From contig CM074857.1 of assembly GCA_037501455.1 (NCBI GenBank), positions 123,429,501 through 123,493,500 of the forward strand: a DNA stretch of 64,000 nt, given 5' to 3'. Positions 23,954 to 35,385 of this stretch are shown piece after piece. The notes under the pieces were generated by a model. The model made no database searches, was not told the origin of the DNA, and saw nothing but the letters and a program-made list of their open reading frames with translations. A program made the translations under genes and the position numbers. This DNA is from Lantana camara (Eukaryota; Streptophyta; Magnoliopsida; Lamiales; Verbenaceae). Each line of letters starts with the position of its first letter. Positions within the stretch are counted from its first letter, which is position 1.

Positions 23954-26562
23954 TCAAATGGAGGTAGAACCTCCATATAGATCCCCTCGACTATGTGTTG
24001 CTGAATCTTCTAATCCATTACGCCCTCTAGATTGGGGATGAAGATTCTTAGAGGTTCTCAACACAATTCGACATTTATAAAAAAAAATTCCACGATCCCT
24101 CACAATGACTAGTGGATTCCTGAACTCAAAAAATACGTGAGATCTGAAGAAAACTGTGGTTAAATAATCAATAATTTCAGCATACCAGTGCGTGACCTCA
24201 AAGCGTGGCCACGTCTTATGGTCACGTGTCCCGAAAAATTGCTCATCCAGCAATGCAGCTTGTGTCGGCATTGAGACTGCACAATTTCCTCCAGATTTGA
24301 AGGCATAACTCAGATTGTCCAAAAATTTCTTGAGTTTCAAAATAGGTGCCTGAAACACGAAGGAATTTAGTTCAGTTATAGCAATAGGCACATCAAGAAT
24401 CAGAACATCCCTATTCATAGACTTAAAGGCCTCTAATGGTAAAACCATCCCACAAGGATCATCAGCTAACCCAATATATTTTGGCTTACTCTCAAAATTT
24501 TCAAAACTTAGTTCATTACTCAGCTCATTAGTCAGGTTTTCTATCACAGCAATGCTAAAAACACTAGAAAATTTATTAGGACCTTTACTTGACTCATAAA
24601 CATTAAAATTCACAACATCACCATCAAATTCTAGAGTCAACAAGCCCTTTTTAACATCTATTTTAGCATTAGCAGTACTCAAAAATGGACGACCCAAAAG
24701 GATATCAGAGGATTTCTCAGAATAGTTATCCTCCATGTCCAACACGAAGAAATAAGCCGGGAAGGCTAAATCATTGACTTGAACGAGGACATCTTCCAAA
24801 ACACCTTCCGGGTATGCGATAGAACGGTCCGCCAATTGTATGATAACACCTGTACCTTTCAAGGGACCAAGATTAAGTGCATTATAAACAGATAAAGGCA
24901 TAACATTAATAGATGCACCCAAATCACACATCGCCTTTTTAATGCCTAAATTCCCAATCTTGCAAGGTATTGAAAACATACCTTGATCATGGCACTTAGG
25001 GGGGAGTTTCTTTTGTAAAATAGCAGACATGTTTTCCCCTACACTAACCTTTTCATTCCCCTTTAACTTCCCCTTATTGGTACAGAGTTCTTTGAGAAAC
25101 TTAGCATACCGGGGTATCTGTTGAATGGCATCAAGCAGCGGTATGTTCACCTCGACTTTCCGAAATATCTCTAGAATGTTCTTTTCTTCCTTCTGCCTTT
25201 TTGTCTCGGCTAGACGTTGCGGAAACGGGGGTGGTGCTACCAGGGACTGCGGCTGTGTCATAATCTCAACCTCTTTGTCGTGGTTAGAGATCGAGGCGTG
25301 GTCATTCTTTAAACCTGTACCCTCCTTCCGAACGTCTCCTGACTCAAATTTTCTGCCTATGCTCTTTTCTGGTGGCGAAGGGAGCTCTTTGCCACTTCGG
25401 AGGGTGATTGTGCTAACGTTCTTCTTGGGGTCTTCCGTTTGCGAGGGCAATTTCCCTTGATTCTCAATCCTGGTCAAAACCGTTGCAATCTGTCCCAATT
25501 GAGTTTCCAAATTCTTGACTTGATTTTCCAAGTTATTGAATCGGATGTCTTGGGGGTTGAGGGTTTGATTGGGTTGTTGGTTTTGTTGTGATTGCGGAGG
25601 CAATTGGCAAACTCTCGCTACTTGAGGAATTCATGCACTCATGTTAGATGCTAAAGCAGATATCATATTCTTGAGTTCCTCAAACTGGGAAGAACTTACC
25701 TCTTTTACCTGTCTCGTCATGTCGGACTTGGCGTAGTATTTTTGTGAGGCCCTAGAAATTCTGCTAATTAGTTCCATCAGTTCCGCAGGTGTTTTGATCA
25801 TAATGGAACCTCCACTCGAAGCATCCAACTGCCTTTTGTCAGCAGGCATCAGGCCTCTATAAAAGTTATGAACAACTGAATTTGCCGGCAGGTTGTGATG
25901 TGGGCACATTGCAAGCAAATTCTGATATCGCTCCCAATACTCATGCAAGGCTTCATGTTCCTTTTGCTTAATGGTAATTATCTCCTGAAGGAGATCCAGG
26001 TATCGCTCAGCTGGGAAGAACCTATCCAAGAATTTGTCCTGCATCTGTTGCCAAGTAGTAATGGTTGCTGAAGGTAGAGAGTACAACCATTTTTCTGCTG
26101 CATCTTGTAGGGAGAACGGGAAGGCACGGAGTTTGATTTGGTCTTCGGTAACTCCATGAGGCTTTGTTGAGCAGCAGACCGTGTGGAACTTGCTCAGATG
26201 TTGGTGAGGGTTTTCGTTTTCCAGACCGCGAAAGATGGGGAGTAAGTGAATTGTACCCGTCTTTAGCTCAAAACCAGCACCCACCTCTGGAAAAGTGATA
26301 CAGAGGGGCTGCTGTGTGGCGGCAGGGCGCACCAGATCCTCCATGGTATGACGTTCTGCTACTGCCATCGTTAAGGTACGGTCAAACCCTTCTGTTCGTC
26401 TTCTGTATGTTCCGACTCAGTACTGGACTCTTCAGATTGGTTAAGACTGGATTTTCCCGCGAGCTTCTTACGTGTTTTGGTCTGTTTCCTTAACGATTTT
26501 GCGGTTCTTTCGATCTCGGGATCGAAAATCGGCTCGTCAATTCCACGAATGCTCCTGTTCAT
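23954..26562 (-). pseudogene. Athila-like gag-protease joined to an integrase scrap
   Basis: Three minus-strand pieces follow each other. 26562-26371 is a short charged leader. 26368-25631 is a gag core with FRGLENENPHQHLSKF and WLYSLP. 25603-23954 is the rest of gag plus an aspartic protease (KAMCDLGASINVMPLSVY, DILLGRPFL). A frame change separates the first two; a single TGA at 25633-25631 separates the second and third. After the protease the frame reads DEQFF...THWYAEIIDYLTT, which in full elements lies between RNase H and integrase, and then RSHVFFEFRNP and IVRDRG, which resemble the integrase core. Reverse transcriptase and RNase H are therefore deleted cleanly while the frame stays open. 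It is non-autonomous. Confidence 0.8.
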
Positions 26563-26590
26563 AAAAAGAATTAAATTCGATTAGCACCAA

Positions 26591-26608
26591 TCCCCGGCAA
26601 CGGCGCCA
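26591..26608 (-). other. Primer binding site, tRNA-Asp type
   Basis: Minus strand TGGCGCCGTTGCCGGGGA begins six bases inside the LTR end. It is complementary to the 3' end of plant tRNA-Asp (...CCCCGGCAACGGCGCCA), the usual primer of Athila-like elements. Confidence 0.85.
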
Positions 26609-27668
26609 AAATTTGACAGGTGTCGAATCCGTCAAAAATAAATATAAATCTGGTTTACGACTAAAACAGAGTATAGTGTAAACGGGTCGAATCCACAGAG
26701 ATTGGTTGAAAATAATTCTAATTAATTACAGAAAAACTCACAAGAATTAACAAGTAGAAGTAAGGGAGGGGGTGTTGAATTTAACTAAACTAATAAAGCA
26801 ATTAAAATTAATAAACTAAGAAGAAAGCAATTAAATCACGTTTGAAGTTGGGTTTTGATAAATCAATGGGAAAACAATACCTAGCCAGGAATCACAATTC
26901 AGTTTAGGACATCGATCATAGACGCAAAAATAAATTCAGTTATTCAAATAGACTGGCTATAGCGGATAGAGACACTCGACTCCGCCTCGTTTTCTCTTAA
27001 ATAATAGAATAACCTAGAGACACTCGACAGTTATTCCCTAATCAACTCACAACCCCTAGAGACACTCGACAGGATTCAATGAGTCAACAGCCTTAACAAT
27101 TAAGAAAACACTAGCCCAAATTAACCAAGTCACGACACGTGCAAGATTCAAATTCGATTATTAACTCTCTTAGTGAATCAGATTCGACTTTATGATTTCC
27201 TATCACTAATGCGCCACTAATTATCTATCAAGCACTACGTATACTTCATGCAATCAAGATTGGCTATATGCAACCATCTACTTAGAAAATCGGCCGTAAT
27301 CAACTAAGGGAGCGTTTGGTACCATTGCAGACCTAATTTTACTTAGTAAAGTTCGGGCTTATTAAGTTCAATTAGCTCAACAAAGATGAGCTAATTTATT
27401 GTTTGGTAGTTTTTAAGGTGCCTAAAAGTGTTGGTTTGGCACATTTAATTTCGTGTTTGGTAAGAATTTGCTCCACCATATTAATGCTTGAAATTCCTAA
27501 TATGCCCTTGTTTTATGTTGGAGAAGGGCCAATATTGGTGCATTCAACACCATATTCAAGGATTAAGATGAATGTCACTTGTATTGTTTAATGTTCCTGA
27601 ACGTCTACTTATACACAACCTTTCAAGTCATGGAAAAACAGATCACAACTAAAATCAGAGAACAAGAG

Positions 27669-28043
27669 TTATCCACCATTCTTCAGACATGACATACTTA
27701 AAAACACACACCATCCTCCTGTAACTACAACCGTTTCTCCGGTAACATAAACAGCATCGTCGGAAGCCAAATAAGCCACAGCAGCACCCATACCTTGTGC
27801 AGTTCCAAGTCTATTCAATAGTGTCTTCTCCTCGAGAATTTTCCTCTTCAAACCACAACACCAAAAACATCCATCAAATTCAACAATTATCAACTCAATT
27901 GAAATCAAAAAGTACACAATAAGGCAGCATTTAAGGCTTACCATGCTCTCATTTGATGTAAGAAAAGATGCAAAATGAGTTGGAACATAACCAGGAGCAA
28001 CGCAGTTTACATTAGTACCCGGAGCCATCTCAGCTGCCAGCGC
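27669..28043 (-). pseudogene. Captured SDR gene fragment, C-terminal exons (SDRa/IBR1-like)
   Basis: A splice acceptor (TTTCTCAG) at 28044 opens an exon reading ALAAEMAPGTNVNCVAPG and YVPTHFASF, which ends at 27942 before donor GTAAGC. The next exon, from about 27845, reads EEKTLLNRLG, AVAYLASDDAVYVTGE, TVVVTGG. These are the C-terminal blocks of the plant SDR family member called SDRa or IBR1, a peroxisomal enzyme acting on indole-3-butyric acid. Introns are kept, so the piece was copied from genomic DNA and not from mRNA. The catalytic YxxxK exon of the family is missing. Confidence 0.8.
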
Positions 28044-28380
28044 CTGAGAAACAAAAAATATTCAGGTCCCAAACAGTTAAAGAAAAGGATATAGGAAAAA
28101 TTGCATTGATATACGTGGGGCTTTGACCTAACATCACAAACACTTCCCCGAAGGTTTGACAAATTACAAAAACTTCCCTAGCAAAGAATTTATATTACAT
28201 ATGAATGGATGTATTTTGTTAATCTTATCTCTAATTGGAATCTATTTTCATGAATCGTAATGCAGGCTTTCTCTCTTTCTCTGTTTTCATGAATTTATAT
28301 TACATATGAAATGCATGTAAATTGACAAAGTTACAAATATAAAAATCAGATTCAGAATTCATTGTGGATTTTTGACATAC

Positions 28381-28518
28381 TTGAAGAAGAAGAAGAATAG
28401 AGGTTTTCACGTTGATCTCCCATAGTTTGTCAAGAACCGATTCTTTAGTTTCTAAGATGCCTTCGACTGAAGGGTTGGCAGCAGCATTGCACACGATTAC
28501 ATCAATCTTCCCTAATTT
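28381..28518 (-). pseudogene. Captured SDR gene fragment, NAAANP exon
   Basis: A 46-codon exon bounded by acceptor ACAG (at 28519) and donor GTATGT reads KLGKIDVIVCNAAANPSVEG, ILETKESVLDKLWEINVK, then TSILLLLQ. NAAANP corresponds to the NNAG-type cofactor motif of classical short-chain dehydrogenases and matches the SDRa/IBR1 family closely. It lies upstream, in the gene sense, of the fragment at 27669-28043, but the exon that should lie between them is absent. Confidence 0.82.
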
Positions 28519-28866
28519 CTGTAAGCAAAGAAATTCCAGAAGTTCTTGTAAATATAACTTCTAACTATACATAGTCACTGTATAACTTTAGAAATGCAAA
28601 TTCCCTAAATCCTAAGTGGGAGCAGAAATGGTGTTTCTTGGGAATGTGAAAACTATGTAGTTTATATGAAGAAAAGGGGGACAAAAGAAAAACGAACATA
28701 CAATTGTGGATTATCCAATCCATATTCTTTCAGATGTCAAAACAAACTTCTACAGTTCTGGAAAGCAAATAATCATAACTAATTGCTCTTGATCAAAATC
28801 ATGAATTTAGCGGAATTACACGGTAAAAAGAGAACAATTCATCAAAATTAATGGTTCGTGTTGCAG

Positions 28867-28892
28867 GAGGAATGCCTTCAAGACTTCAGATC
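28867..28892 (+). pseudogene. Captured SDR last exon, opposite strand
   Basis: On the plus strand a splice acceptor (GTTGCAG) is followed by the codons for GGMPSRL. This is the C-terminal end of SDRa/IBR1-type proteins, including the SRL peroxisomal signal, but here the stop codon is replaced by CAG and the frame reads on. It points against the other two pieces, so the captured gene was rearranged inside the element. Confidence 0.7.
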
Positions 28893-31008
28893 GGGCTCTA
28901 TTTTTCTGACGCACACAATGGGCCAGTTTTATGTTGTGCAGAACTAACATTAGCAGACAAAAATAAATGGAATCCTTATAAATTTAATCCAGCAAGCAAG
29001 ACAACGAGTAATAACAAAGAACACCAATACCTCTCACCATCAAACAAAACCTTCAAAGACGTCGCGATATTACCTGGTCGGATTCTTCGACGCCGCTTCC
29101 AGTGAGTTCCCAGCGCAGAGATTTCAATTTACAGACCAATTGTTAGTACTCCGAAATGGATAGTGGCAAAACGATTTGTATGTGTAAAATTGAAGGAGGC
29201 AGATCTTCTTCTCTTCCTCGGCGTGTTTGGTGAAGCGACTTGGCCCAAATTCACAAACCCTGATCTCTGAACAGTGTAATGGTGAAGCGAGGGCATTCTC
29301 TGGCATGGAAAAAATGTACAGTGGTGGTGCAAAACTCAATAAAACCAACGACACTTAATATCACCTCTTTTCAGATATGAGATTCAACACTTTTTAGGTG
29401 AATAGTGCGGGCTTAGACAGGGCCGGATATTAAACTCTCTTGGCCCAAATGATCTAATATAGCATACCAAACAAAAAACTAACCTTCCTTGTTCATATCT
29501 ATGTAACTTAGTACACCTTAATACACATACCAAACGGCTCCTAAGTAAATAAATCACAATAAACAAGACACTCGGAGAATTAATAAATACTTGAATTAAA
29601 ACTGAATTATAAAAACCAATTAGGTCTCACGATGTCAAAAACATAAATTGTAAATTCCTAACTAGGTACTACGGAAATTAGCTACTCATAAAAATCATGT
29701 CCAAAACATAAAATAAATAAAAGGCATAAACTAATTAACAAAAGAAGAATTGATTTGGCTGCTCTCGGAAGTCTTCAAGAGCCGCTGCCTTCCAAGCCCT
29801 CGCCCAACTGCTGCGGCGTGAGGGAGAATTGTGTGTAAAAAGGTTGGGTTTCCAATCTTCTTCTAATTCCCGTGAATAAATAGCCTTCAGACCGCCATGC
29901 AAATCCTAAACCAATTAGGACTCAATCATGCGTAAGAACATGCTGCCCAAGTTGCTCAATTGGGCCCCATTCATTAATTAATTAAGTGGGCCTTAAAATA
30001 AGTCCAAATCTCATATCTTGTAGCCTAATGCCCTAATCATCAACGGATTTTTCAAGTTTGCTCAATTGGGTCTCTTCCCAATTAATTTAGGTTCCAATAT
30101 CTCACGGCCCAAAGCAAATAAAAGCCAACGGCAACAATTCTCTTCCATGAAACAAATCCTTCCCAAGTTTTAGCCTCACGCACGGCCCACCTCATTCTTA
30201 CACAAGAAATTAGCCCAAACTTCTCCTAATTAGCCCCCAGAAGTCTCAAAAATAATAAAATTGGCCCAACTGCACTAGAAACACGAAAATACGTCACAGC
30301 ACCAATTTAAATCGATTAAAAGCACTAAAAACGTGGCCATAAGCACAAGAAAATATGAGAATAATGCACGCTATCACAAATCCCCCTCAAGTTTTTAATA
30401 AAGAAACATATTTGTCCCTCGTATAGTGGTGGCCGTGCTGACTGTCTTGTTTATTCCACTTTTTCTTACTTTATTTTGAGTTTAAAGTCTGATTTTACCC
30501 CTCTTTCACGTTTAATTAATATAATGAATGAGTTTAAAGTTTATTTTACCCCTCCTTCATATTTTCTTCTTCAATCGATTATTTCCTCAAGCAGATTTTT
30601 TTCATACGTTCAGCTTCTTTAGAGTTTTAGGTTGAAAGAGAAAAATAAAACATTAAAAAAATAAAATTCTAAATGGAGTTAAAATATAATCAACGCAGAA
30701 AAATTAGAGAGGCAACATGATGTTTAAAAAATAATACAAATAAGTTAGGTGATATTAATTTTACATGTGGGATGATTTGAAAATTATTTATTAGACAGAT
30801 AGGAGTTTTTATCTCGAATAAATGGTTTCAAGTATTGGCCTATGCTATTAATTAGATTATGTTGTCTTTTTCACTAGCAAACACTAAATCTCCAATTTTG
30901 AATTCTTTCCAAATAAGAATAGATAGTTTTTTATATCAAATTTATTTTTGGACCAATAAAAAAATAGATAATTCTAAAATTATACATTTCTTTAATTTTA
31001 TATATTTA

Positions 31009-31240
31009 TGGGGTGTTTACTTTATTGGTTAGGATGAGATGAGATTGATGAGTATTGGGATGAGTTGTGCGATGGGATGGTGGATTGATCCTTCCATGAG
31101 GATATGTGATGAATAATCAACATTTTATCCATTATAATTTCGAATCATGTCATCAATCTCGAACATGTAAAATTATTAGTAAACACAAGTTTAAGTAAGA
31201 TTATTAATCTAATAACCCTTCATCCTACAAAATAAACATC
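31009..31240. mobile_element. Tourist-like MITE (tentative)
   Basis: The left end GGGGTGTTTACTTTATTGG and the reverse complement of the right end, GATGTTTATTTTGTAGG, are related and are followed inward by matching GGATGA blocks. TTA flanks both sides. Length about 230 bp. The termini are imperfect. Confidence 0.4.
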
Positions 31241-31647
31241 TTACTAGTGTTTGTGAACCAAAAGACAACTTGTAAATATTTTTGTATATCTCATTTATTC
31301 AAGTTAGAGTCAGAACATATATTTCTATGAACTATAACAAAAGACATTTAATTAAACTAATATAACTTCAAATTCAACATTCTAACAACCGGTTCAAACT
31401 ATACTTAATGAAATTTGAAAACAATTAAATCAAGACTAGGGCCCAGACCCATTTGTTTGTTTCTGGGCCCAAGCCATGGCCCATTACATTGTAAGAATTG
31501 GTATTTAAAAATTATTTTTCCTTGTACACATAAGAATGACGGTGAATTCCCGAAAAATTCCCAAATGGGGAGTCAAATTTGCTTTAACTCTCAATTTTTA
31601 AAAAAAATCCTCTTTATTCCCCAATTGAAAATCATAATTTGCTTTAG

Positions 31648-31785
31648 CTCCCCATTTTTTACAAATGTGGTATAAAAATTCAAGAATCACATAACTATAT
31701 ATCATATTGCGAAATTTATACAACATTTGAGGATTTAGTTACGCGATTCTTGAATTTTCATACCACATTTGCAAAAAATGGGGAG
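31648..31785. repeat. Foldback repeat with 50-bp arms
   Basis: CTCCCCATTTTTTACAAATG at 31648 is mirrored by CATTTGCAAAAAATGGGGAG ending at 31785. The arms are about 50 bp with a 38-bp loop, and weaker inverted similarity continues outward on both sides, so this is probably the centre of a larger MITE. Confidence 0.6.
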
Positions 31786-32087
31786 TAAACGAAACTTTTG
31801 ACTCTCATTTGGGGAGCAAACGCAAACTTTTTTGAAACTAGGGAGGAAAAACAAAATTTTTCAACTTATGGGTACTATTAAAAAAAAATCCCGATGAATG
31901 AATTTTTATTTAATTTTGTTCTTATATTTCTTTTCTTTTCCTTTCCTTCACGCACACTCTTTAAACCACTGCTTTTTTCCAAAGTTTAGGGGTGTGTGAG
32001 CAATGAGCATATATATAATATAATATGAATTTTAAATAATGATGTTTAATAAAAGTGCTAATTGCCAAAGTAGCAAAATTAACTTCC

Positions 32088-32096
32088 AAACCCTAA
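32088..32096 (+). promoter_or_regulatory. Telo-box near the TIM22 start
   Basis: AAACCCTAA sits just upstream of the inferred first exon. Telo-boxes are common near the transcription start of plant housekeeping genes such as ribosomal and mitochondrial protein genes. Confidence 0.5.
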
Positions 32097-32497
32097 ATTC
32101 CCTTTTCCAGAATCTACAACAGTGAAAGGTGAGTTCACTGTTTGAAGTTCTCCGCCTTCTTCTCCATCCTCCACCGCCGTGTTCTGCGTCATCCGCCACC
32201 GATTTTCGGCGCCATGTAAGTTTTTACTTTAAATAAAATTGAAAATTTCTTGAGTGTGAAACTAGAATAGTTCTTGTTAAGCTTTGTTAGCCTCTGTTGA
32301 TCGTTTTTGGCAATTTCATGTATGATTTAGCTAACCTCCCGTCAAATTCGATTATTGCATTGTAAATTTTTGTTGGACCTGTGGGATTCCAGTTTGAGCA
32401 TTTTGCCCACCATATATTGGTACTTTGTTTTTCAATGGTGATTTCAAGTATTTGGGAACATTTTCGCTGACCTATTGCTATTTCATAGACATTCCTG

Positions 32498-33827
32498 ATG
32501 AGTTCGAATCCAGATAGTGAATCGCAGAGTGCTTCTGCAAGCACGGAAGAAGCACCAAAACCTGAAATTGAGCCTATCCGTTTGCCAACAATAGAGGAAA
32601 TTCGAGGCCAGGACATTTGGAATAATTGTGCTGTCCGGAGTGTTGTTAGTGGAGTTATGGGTATTTGCCAAAATTCCTCTTTTTCTTATATTCTCTCTCT
32701 GTAAGAACTATAGCTTTTGTTGGTTTGGAGCTGTAAACTTAATTCTACTAGTATGCAGGAGGTGGATTGGGGTTGTTCATGGGATTGTTTCTTGGGGCAT
32801 TGGATAATCCACTAATGCAGGACGAAATGTCGGGAAAGCAACAGCTAATTTACCAAGCAAAGCAGATGGGTCGGAGGAGTTGGAGTTCATGTAAGGCTTT
32901 TGCAGTTATGGGGTTTATCTTCTCTGCTTCTGAATGCATCGTCGAGAAGGTATGAGTATCTCTATTTCTTAAAACAGAAAGGAATTTCCTATGTTGTAGA
33001 AACTTTCAATAAAGATATAAGTTTTACACTGTTGGTAATACATTGAAGGCCCGGGCGAAGCATGATATTACAAATACAGTTGTTGCTGGATGTACAACTG
33101 GAGGTGCACTATCGGCTAGAGGTAATTCTTTTAACATTTCTGGGTTGTTTATGGTTTGTAGAGTAAGTTCTATTTACTGTCTTGCTTGTAAGTTCTTAAA
33201 TGCCTGCAAGGATGGTTCTTAATTGCCTCAAATGAGTATTGATGATGATCTCACTGGTTTAGGAAACAAAATTGCTGTTTCCAATTTGGTTTCTTAATAA
33301 AGAAAAGGAAAAACAAGAAGATAACTAGATAAGGATAGAACAACTTCAAATGCTTATGGGTAACAAATTTCAGTCTTATGATGTATAGTCACTAAATTTC
33401 TTGTCAATGATAATTTGAGCCTCTGGCTTGTGTATAGTACACGATGCAGTAACTTTGGTCTTTTTTAATATAAGAAGGGAAGTAATTTGGAGTAATGCTG
33501 ATATCCTTGTAGTCACTGATTTTTAAATGGGGACGTCCAAGTTTACGAGATATGCACTCAGTTTTACTTGCACAACAATACCTAATTTTTAAACCGCATT
33601 ATGGCTTCTCTGGCATTGGTGTTTATATGATTGATTTTTGGCAGCAGATCTTATCTTATCTTGTGTATAAACTTACTAGGGTGTCAATTGTCATTTTGTG
33701 CATATTTTTGCTAAACAAAATCTTATCTTGTGATTCTTCAGGGGGGCCAAAAGCTGCATGTATGGGTTGTGCTGGTTTTGCTGCATTTTCAGTCGTCATA
33801 GAGAAGTTTTTAGAAAGACATACTTGA
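32498..33827 (+). CDS. TIM22: Mitochondrial inner-membrane import translocase subunit TIM22, 170 aa
   Basis: Coding exons 32498-32660, 32759-32949, 33049-33121 and 33742-33827 join to 170 codons plus TGA. A noncoding first exon ends at 32215 (donor GTAAGT), its intron ending at 32488, so the gene has a 5'-UTR intron. The protein reads LPTIEEIRGQDIWNNCAVRS, then the glycine-rich GGGLGLFMGLFLGALDNP, QAKQMGRRSWSSCKAFAVMG and GPKAACMGCAGFAAFS, the successive membrane segments of the Tim17/Tim22/Tim23 family. Size and wording fit plant TIM22, the channel subunit of the carrier translocase inserting multispanning carriers into the inner membrane. It is complete. Intron 4 (620 bp) is the longest. 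It sits between amine oxidase genes 1 and 2 and has no functional link with them. Confidence 0.95.
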
Positions 33828-34905
33828 AGCAGAACCTCATCACATTATTGATTTCGTCCCCATGGTATTAAGAAATGGGGAAATAGCCGAGCGTCGAGAC
33901 ATTTCATTTCCGAATTTTTGTGCAACTATAACATATCGAACAATTTTGTCACCCTGATTTAGGGATGTTAAATGTATATCGTCTGAGCTATTTAGTCCTG
34001 TTCTAAATCTTCTGAGGTTGGAGATGAATCGTCCCTTTGAACCAAAGGGAAAGTGAGTATTTTTTCATGATGGTGAGAATTGAGAAACTCTTCAAATAAA
34101 TTCATATCGTTCTTTTTGCACATTACGTCGACTTATTTTGGCCTTTTTTGGCAGCTACTTAATGATTAAATAACTATTTCCATTGTTATCGATCAGTTAT
34201 ATACACTTCTAAAAATATCATCATTTTGTCGTGATATATCGGATATTCGTTCAGACACCGTATTTAATACTTCTCATATGAAAAATTTAAGGAAAAATTC
34301 ATGTCTTGTTGTATTCGTCTCGTATGATAAAATAACACAATATACATATTAAATGAATTATATTCAAAGTGTAGGTGTAGCTCTTTCAACGTGCATTCTG
34401 TTTCTTGGGCCAAAATTTGTGATCTTTTGCATTTACTGGGATTAGGCGTGTTGGTCCCAAATAGCATGTGGTAATGAAATAGATACCGAAAATTTATGAG
34501 CGCCGCAGAAATTAGGATTGACAAAGGGAAATTTGTACCCCATTCATATGCACCCAAAGCCATTACAATGCAAATACATTTGTTTATAAAGTCAAAAGCT
34601 GTTGGGAAATTAACAAAAAGAACAGAATAAAATCCACGCATGCTAATTACATGGTCCAGCAAATCCCTTATGATCATGTTCTTTCTTATAATCTCAGCCT
34701 TAGGATTGTCTCATCATGCGTTATTAGGATTAATCCAACGGCTATTAATTGATCCTTCCAACTGCCAAAGTCAGAACACATGTATGATGGATTTCAAGGA
34801 TCATCCGGAACTCCAATCTCATGAGTCATGTGTTCAATATTATAAGAGCTACATGACAATAACCTATTACCAGATTCTTGAATCCCGGGATTATAATCAA
34901 CCTCC
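33828..34905. other. TIM22 downstream / intergenic, no gene seen
   Basis: No convincing frame. An open frame at 34640-34969 begins with a hydrophobic stretch but lacks homologues I recognise and runs into the SINE. Confidence 0.45.
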
Positions 34906-35020
34906 TTTTTTTTTTTTTTTTTTTAAATACAGACACACCCTCAAGTGGTCAGAGAGATTCAAACCTTAATCATTATTCTGGAGAAAGTACCCTTTAATCA
35001 CTTGACCAACTCCTGTTGGC
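34906..35020 (-). repeat. tRNA-derived SINE copy B
   Basis: On the minus strand the element reads GAGTTGGTCAAGTGATTAAA, then a B-box-like AGGTTTGAATCTC, and ends in a poly(A) tail (plus-strand T run 34906-34924). Flanks AATCAACCTC and AATCAACGCA match at 8 of 10 positions, consistent with a target-site duplication. Confidence 0.7.
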
Positions 35021-35385
35021 AATCAACGCAGTTATTCATCCTAATCAAGAAAAGAAATAAACAAATGCCTAAATGTAACCAATTGTCCTAGTTTTTGTCT
35101 TAACAACTACTAAGTTTGCCCCCAATCCCATTATTGTCCAATAAAACTTAGAAAATTAACACTTGCTATAATCAATGTTATTATTTTAAAACAAGTCCAC
35201 ATTAGAGTCGATTTCTCCAAGAAAAAAATATATTAGCATCAATGAGATTGGAATCTGAATTTAATGCCATGTGAAAACTGAAAAGCGAGTTCCCTCCTGG
35301 TTCAGTGTATCACTGCGGTATGGTATATGACACATCCAAGAAAGTTCCATTCTCCAAAGAACTTTCACCTCAGAGAAAAGAAACC

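Larger units (their letters stand above)
27308..29541. mobile_element. PIF/Harbinger-type non-autonomous element carrying gene fragments
   Basis: The left end GGGAGCGTTTGGTA is mirrored by the right end, which reverse-complements to GGAGCCGTTTGGTA. Both sides are flanked by TAA (27305-27307 and 29542-29544), the 3-bp TWA duplication typical of PIF/Harbinger elements. It lies inside the Athila-like LTR, whose sequence continues on both sides. No transposase is present. The interior instead holds exon and intron pieces of a short-chain dehydrogenase gene in two orientations. Confidence 0.85.
22390..30378 (-). mobile_element. Athila-like Ty3 element, internally deleted, with a nested Harbinger element
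   Basis: In minus-strand order: an LTR (30378-26614, interrupted by a DNA transposon), a primer binding site, gag and protease, a fragment of integrase, then a 3' noncoding region. The minus strand near 23740 reads GAGGACAATGCATGATTTTA, then AGTGTGGGGGGAGG, a sequence type familiar from the 3' noncoding region of Athila-like elements. Reverse transcriptase and RNase H are gone and no second LTR is present on the left. The left edge, near 22390, is set by the end of the amine oxidase 3' region and is approximate. Confidence 0.8.
26614..30378 (-). repeat. LTR of the Athila-like element, split by a DNA transposon
   Basis: Minus-strand ends are TGTGATAG (at 30378) and CCTGTCA (at 26614), with the tRNA-Asp site next to the second. 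Removing the 2234-bp Harbinger-type element and its duplicated TAA leaves about 1528 bp. Immediately outside the 30378 end, the minus strand reads GAGGGGGATT, which looks like a polypurine tract. Confidence 0.75.
30379..32087. other. Intergenic, two small palindromic repeats, no gene
   Basis: Apart from the MITE at 31009-31240 and the foldback at 31648-31785 this is AT-rich DNA with stops in all frames. A short direct duplication (GAGTTTAAAGT followed by TTACCCCTC) occurs near 30479 and 30530. Confidence 0.5.

Noticed and set aside
32287..32671. Minus-strand frames opposite the start of TIM22
   Set aside because: They overlap the 5'-UTR intron and exon 2 of a clear plus-strand gene and show no family motif.
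34640..34969. 109-aa frame with a hydrophobic start upstream of amine oxidase 2
   Set aside because: It resembles a signal peptide slightly but lacks HPLDPLTP or any other amine oxidase block and runs into a SINE poly(T) tract.
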